A DNA stretch of 8,233 bases from JBKHXU01 sp046565865 (GTDB taxonomy: Bacteria > Pseudomonadota > Gammaproteobacteria > Acidiferrobacterales > Sulfurifustaceae): contig JBKHXU010000245.1 in assembly GCA_046565865.1 (NCBI GenBank), positions 1-8,233 on the forward strand, read 5' to 3'. The notes beneath the pieces were generated by a model. It searched no databases and was not told the origin of the DNA. It was given only the letters and a program-made list of their open reading frames with translations. Position numbers and translations under genes: made by a program. Positions within the stretch are counted from its first letter, which is position 1. Each line of letters opens with the position of its first letter. Shown one piece after another: positions 5,149-8,233 of the stretch.

Positions 5149-7961
5149 ATCGCGCGCACTGCATTGTCATCGGCGCCTGTCTCGCCAGCGGCTGCGCCAG
5201 CGCCCCGCCGAACGAGCCGCCGACGTTGAAAAGCCTCGAAGGCCGGCCGGTGCCGATGGATGCGGGCGGGCCGGTCGATGCCGAGCGCGCCAAAGCGATC
5301 GCGCGTTACCGCGAATTCCTGGCGCGGCCGGCGCCCGATCCGATGCGCTCGGAGGCGATGCGCCGCCTGGGCGATCTCGAAATGGCGCACGCGGACGAGA
5401 CCCAGCTCGGCACGGCCGAGCCGGCGCAGCCGCCGAAACACGCGACCGGCGTGAGCGCGGCGTATCAGAGCGCGATCCGCGCGTACCAGGAGCTGCTGCG
5501 CGCGTATCCGAATGCGCCGGCGCAGGATCATGTGCTGTATCAACTCGCTAAGGCGCACGAACTGGCCGGCGACCTCGACGCATCGCTCAAGGTACTGAAC
5601 CGGCTGGTCGCCGAGTACCCGACGACGGCGTACCGCGACGAGGCCCACTTCCGCCGCGGCGAGATGTTGTTCACGCTCAAGCAATACGAGGGCGCGGAAC
5701 AGGCGTATCGCCACATCGTCGCGCACCCGGCGTCGCCGTTTTACGAGCGCGCGCAGTACATGCACGGTTGGTCGCTGTACAAACAGGCGAAGTACGAGCG
5801 CGCGCTCGATTCGTTCGTGGGTGTGCTCGACGGGCGATTGAATCGGCGCGTGGCGGGCGACACGCTCGCCGAGACGCCCGGACTCGAACGCAGCGAGCGC
5901 GAACTGGTCGAGGATACGTTCCGCGCGCTAAGCTTAAGCGTCGCCAGCCTCAAGGGCGCGGACACGCTCACGGCGCTGTTCGAACGCCGCGGCGCGCGTG
6001 ACTACGAGCACCTCGCGTACCAGCAGTTGGGCGAGCTGTATCTCAAACAGGAGCGCATCAAGGACGCCGCCGACGCGTACAACGCGTTCGTGCGCCGCCA
6101 CCCGAGCGACGTGCAATCGCCACTGATGCAGACACGTGTGATCGAGGCGTTTCGCCAGGGCGGGTTCGCGAGTCTCGTGCTCGAGGCGAAAAAGGAATTC
6201 GTGGTGCGCTACGGCCGCGACGGCGAGTTCCGCGCGCGCAACACCGAGAGCACATACGCGCGCGTGCTGCCGCACTTGCGCACGCACTTGACCGATCTCG
6301 CGCAGCACTATCATGCACAAGCGCAAAAGACCAAGCGCGCCGACGACTATAAGGAAGCGGCGCGTTGGTACGGCGCGTTCCTGGCGTCGTTCCCGCAGGA
6401 CCCGCAGGCGCCGGGCATGAATTTCCTGTACGCCGAGATGCTGTTTGAACACAAGGACTATCCGGGCGCAATCGCGCAGTACGAGCGCACCGCCTACAAA
6501 TATCCAGCGCACGCGAAGACCGCCGACGCCGGTTATGGCGCGCTGCTGGCGTACGCTGCGTACGAAAAGCAACTTGCGCCCGAGGCGCGCGCGTCGCTGC
6601 GCAAACCGGCGATCGAGAGCGCGCTGCGCTTCGCCGACGCCAATCCCACCGACGCGCGCACCGCGGCGGTGCTGGCCGATACCGCGGAGAAGTTATACAT
6701 GCTGTCGGATCGCGCGCGCGCCGCGACCGTGGCGCGGCGCGTGTTGGCGCTGACGCCGGCGGCGGGCGCGGCGCAGCGCAAGAGCGCCTGGACCGTGGTC
6801 GCGCATACCGAATTCGAATCCGGCGCGCATGCGCGCGCCGAGGCGGCGTACGCGCAGGCGCTCGCGCTCACACCCGCGGGACAGACCGGGCGTGATGCGC
6901 TCGTCGAGCGCCTGGCCGCTAGCGTGTACAAGCAGGGCGAGCAGGCGCGGGCGCAGGGCGATACGCGCGCGGCGGTGGCGCACTTCAAGCGCGTCGGCCA
7001 GGTGGCGCCGTCGTCGCCGGTGGTGGCGCTCGCGGACTACGATGCCGCGGCGGCGCTGCTCACGGCCAAGGAGTGGGCCGCGGCAATCCCGATGCTGGAA
7101 CAGTTCCGGCGCGCGCACCCGAATCATCCGTTGCAAGCGCAGACCGCACCCAAGCTCGCCGTTGCGTATCTCGAAACCAATCAGTGGGCCAAGGCCGCCG
7201 CCGAGTTCGAGCGCCTCGCGGTTGGTGCCGGCGACACCAAGGAAGGCCGCGAGTCGTTGTGGCAGGCGGCCGAGTTGTACGAGAAGGCCGGCGCCGACGC
7301 GCAGGCGGCGGCGGCCTACGACCGTTACGTACGGCAAAAACAGATATCGTTCGCACAGGCGGTCGAGGCGCATCACCGGGTGGCGAACCTGGCGAAGAAG
7401 CGTGGCGACGCCAAACAACACCAGGCATGGTTGGCGGCGCTGATGAAGCTCGAGTCCGGCGGCGGCGGGCAACGCACCGATCGCACGCGCGCGCTCGCGG
7501 CGGAGGCGGCGATGACGCTCGCCGAGCCCGACTACGTGGCGTTTCAAAAGGTGCGCCTGGTCGAACCGCTGAAGAAGAGCTTGAAGACCAAGAAAGAAAA
7601 AATGCAGCAGGCGCTAAAACGCTATACCGAGGCCGCCGAGTACGGTTCGGTCGAGGTCGCGACCGCCGCGACCTACCGCATCGCCGACATTTACCACGAG
7701 TTGAGTCGCGCGCTGATGGCGTCACAGCGGCCGAAGGGTTTGAAGGGCGACGAGCTGGAACAGTACAACGTGCTACTAGAGGAGCAGGCATTCCCGTTTG
7801 AGGAAAAGGCGATCGAGATCCACGAGGTGAACGCGCAGCGCGTGACGCAGGGCGTGTACGACGAGTGGGTGCGCAAAAGTTTCACTGCACTCGCGAAACT
7901 GCGCCCGGTGCGTTATGCCAAGGCCGAGAAAGGCGAGGCGGGAATCGATGCGATCCGTTAG
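5145..7961 (+). CDS. Large TPR-repeat outer-membrane lipoprotein
   Basis: A 938-residue protein. The signal peptide has Arg3 and the lipobox ASGC with lipidated Cys17; Ala follows at +2, consistent with the outer membrane. The same frame is open upstream to 4791, but that part is a shadow of the preceding gene and lacks any export signal. After a Pro-rich linker, TPR helix pairs occupy residues about 106-228 (YQSAIRAYQELLRAYPN, LYQLAKAHELAGDLDASLKV, EAHFRRGEMLFTLKQYEGAE, QYMHGWSLYKQAKYERALDSF), about 290-322, 402-457, 547-580 and 609-730. The C-terminal region, about 780-925, differs: Lys-rich KSLKTKKEKMQQALKRYTE, then FPFEEKAIEIHEVN at 883-896 and YDEWVRKSF at 905-913, apparently a family-specific cap. 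The only mature cysteine is the lipidated one. It resembles in type the TPR lipoproteins of Glt/Agl machines and is probably a long scaffold anchored at the outer membrane (inference). Confidence 0.9.
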   Translation: MNRAHCIVIGACLASGCASAPPNEPPTLKSLEGRPVPMDAGGPVDAERAKAIARYREFLARPAPDPMRSEAMRRLGDLEMAHADETQLGTAEPAQPPKHATGVSAAYQSAIRAYQELLRAYPNAPAQDHVLYQLAKAHELAGDLDASLKVLNRLVAEYPTTAYRDEAHFRRGEMLFTLKQYEGAEQAYRHIVAHPASPFYERAQYMHGWSLYKQAKYERALDSFVGVLDGRLNRRVAGDTLAETPGLERSERELVEDTFRALSLSVASLKGADTLTALFERRGARDYEHLAYQQLGELYLKQERIKDAADAYNAFVRRHPSDVQSPLMQTRVIEAFRQGGFASLVLEAKKEFVVRYGRDGEFRARNTESTYARVLPHLRTHLTDLAQHYHAQAQKTKRADDYKEAARWYGAFLASFPQDPQAPGMNFLYAEMLFEHKDYPGAIAQYERTAYKYPAHAKTADAGYGALLAYAAYEKQLAPEARASLRKPAIESALRFADANPTDARTAAVLADTAEKLYMLSDRARAATVARRVLALTPAAGAAQRKSAWTVVAHTEFESGAHARAEAAYAQALALTPAGQTGRDALVERLAASVYKQGEQARAQGDTRAAVAHFKRVGQVAPSSPVVALADYDAAAALLTAKEWAAAIPMLEQFRRAHPNHPLQAQTAPKLAVAYLETNQWAKAAAEFERLAVGAGDTKEGRESLWQAAELYEKAGADAQAAAAYDRYVRQKQISFAQAVEAHHRVANLAKKRGDAKQHQAWLAALMKLESGGGGQRTDRTRALAAEAAMTLAEPDYVAFQKVRLVEPLKKSLKTKKEKMQQALKRYTEAAEYGSVEVATAATYRIADIYHELSRALMASQRPKGLKGDELEQYNVLLEEQAFPFEEKAIEIHEVNAQRVTQGVYDEWVRKSFTALAKLRPVRYAKAEKGEAGIDAIR

Positions 7962-8233
7962 TCACATTGCATGCGTCATTTCGAGCGCGGCGAGAAATCT
8001 CCGTCCGCTGCACATCGTCGCATCCGGGCTATGTAGTCTGGCATTGTCAGCGTGCGGCAGCCTGCCGACATCGCCAGCGCCGAAGACCGCAGCCGGTCCC
8101 TCCGCACGCGCGGTCCAAGCACCGGTCGCCCCCATTGACGCCCAGGCGGCGCGCGAGTTCGAGGCGGCGCTTGCGGCACTGCGCGCCGGGCGGTTCGCCG
8201 ACGCCGAGCAACGGTTCCGCGCGCTGACGCGCG
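7948..8233 (+). CDS. TPR-like lipoprotein, N-terminal part (runs off right edge)
   Basis: An open frame from ATG 7948 to the window end, at least 95 residues, with no stop. The start overlaps the preceding gene by 14 bp and follows GAGG at 7935-7938. The signal region is long: residues 1-22 are polar, Arg16 and Arg19 precede a hydrophobic core, and the lipobox LSAC places the lipidated cysteine at 36 (Gly at +2). A Pro/Ala/Ser-rich linker (37-60) follows, then FEAALAALRAGRFADAEQRF at about 68-87, which has the helix-turn-helix pattern of a TPR unit. It would be the third TPR protein in a row and the third lipoprotein of the operon. Residues about 10-18 (VISSAARNL) are encoded by a REP-like palindrome, so the N-terminus may have been extended by insertion of that element. 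Another frame over 7865-8227 is open but has no export signal and is taken as a shadow. Confidence 0.75.
   Translation, partial: MRSVSHIACVISSAARNLRPLHIVASGLCSLALSACGSLPTSPAPKTAAGPSARAVQAPVAPIDAQAAREFEAALAALRAGRFADAEQRFRALTR
7975..8001 (+). repeat. REP-like palindromic repeat (GTCATTTCGAG... type)
   Basis: An imperfect palindrome with outer arms ATTTC (7978-7982) and GAAAT (7994-7998), inner GC/GC pairs, and a tandem G-A/A-G mismatch between them, around a GCG loop. The string GTCATTTCGAGC...GCGAGAAATCTC resembles a short palindromic unit that I recall as dispersed in many bacterial genomes. Only one arm unit is present here; no inverted partner was found elsewhere in the window. It lies in frame within the start of the last gene. 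Confidence 0.55.

Noticed and set aside
6693..7547. Minus-strand open frame of 284 codons
   Set aside because: Antisense shadow of the TPR lipoprotein gene, Arg-rich, no motif.
7971..8036. Small open frame starting at ATG 7971 across the REP-like repeat
   Set aside because: It ends after about 21 codons, has no ribosome binding site and arises from the repeat sequence itself.
7865..8227. Plus-strand open frame across the last gene boundary
   Set aside because: No export signal and Arg/Pro/His-rich composition; the competing frame from 7948 has a clear lipobox and TPR-like helices.
1..8233. tRNA, rRNA, CRISPR, insertion sequence, riboswitch or rho-independent terminator
   Set aside because: No cloverleaf, regular repeat-spacer pattern, transposase, terminal inverted repeats or GC-stem with T-run was seen; gene junctions are too short to hold such elements.

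Overview
The window is GC-rich (third codon positions mostly G/C) and almost completely coding, with every supported gene on the + strand. The gene families and the Gram-negative export signals (Sec signal peptides, lipoboxes, beta-barrels ending in an aromatic residue) point to a high-GC proteobacterium, most likely gammaproteobacterial. No taxonomic marker gene is present, so this is an inference.

Layout, left to right: the C-terminal end of an outer-membrane beta-barrel protein (2-331); a second, related barrel protein (340-981); a periplasmic TlpA-type thioredoxin (992-1498); a 69-residue DUF4266-type lipoprotein with a Cys-Gly-Cys tail (1495-1704); a DUF3570-type barrel (1695-2804); a small periplasmic coiled-coil plus beta-domain protein (2785-3312); a periplasmic TPR protein with a coiled-coil C-terminal part (3322-5148); a 938-residue TPR lipoprotein (5145-7961); and the start of a further TPR-like lipoprotein that runs off the right edge (7948-8233). 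Junctions are gaps of 8-10 bp or overlaps of 4-20 bp, with no recognisable promoter or terminator between genes, so this looks like the interior of one long operon.

All nine products are predicted to leave the cytoplasm: three barrels, three lipoproteins and three soluble or tethered periplasmic proteins. No enzyme other than the thioredoxin, no regulator and no inner-membrane motor is visible. Tandem barrels of this family with large TPR proteins and TPR lipoproteins recall the envelope part of the Glt/Agl (gliding-type) machines of Myxococcota and their little-studied proteobacterial relatives. In those systems an ExbB/ExbD (TolQ/TolR)-type motor and a TonB-like or FHA protein are encoded alongside, and would be expected just outside this window. 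The TlpA/DUF4266/DUF3570 trio is a second conserved module embedded in it. Apart from lipidated cysteines and the TlpA active site, the only cysteines in the visible mature proteins are a pair in the second barrel and the pair in the DUF4266 tail, which makes these two the natural in-operon clients of the thioredoxin.

A short REP-like palindrome of a widely dispersed type lies inside the 5' end of the last gene, apparently translated as part of its signal peptide. No RNA gene, CRISPR array, insertion sequence or attachment site was seen, and no gene-free stretch longer than about 10 bp exists apart from the partial edge genes.
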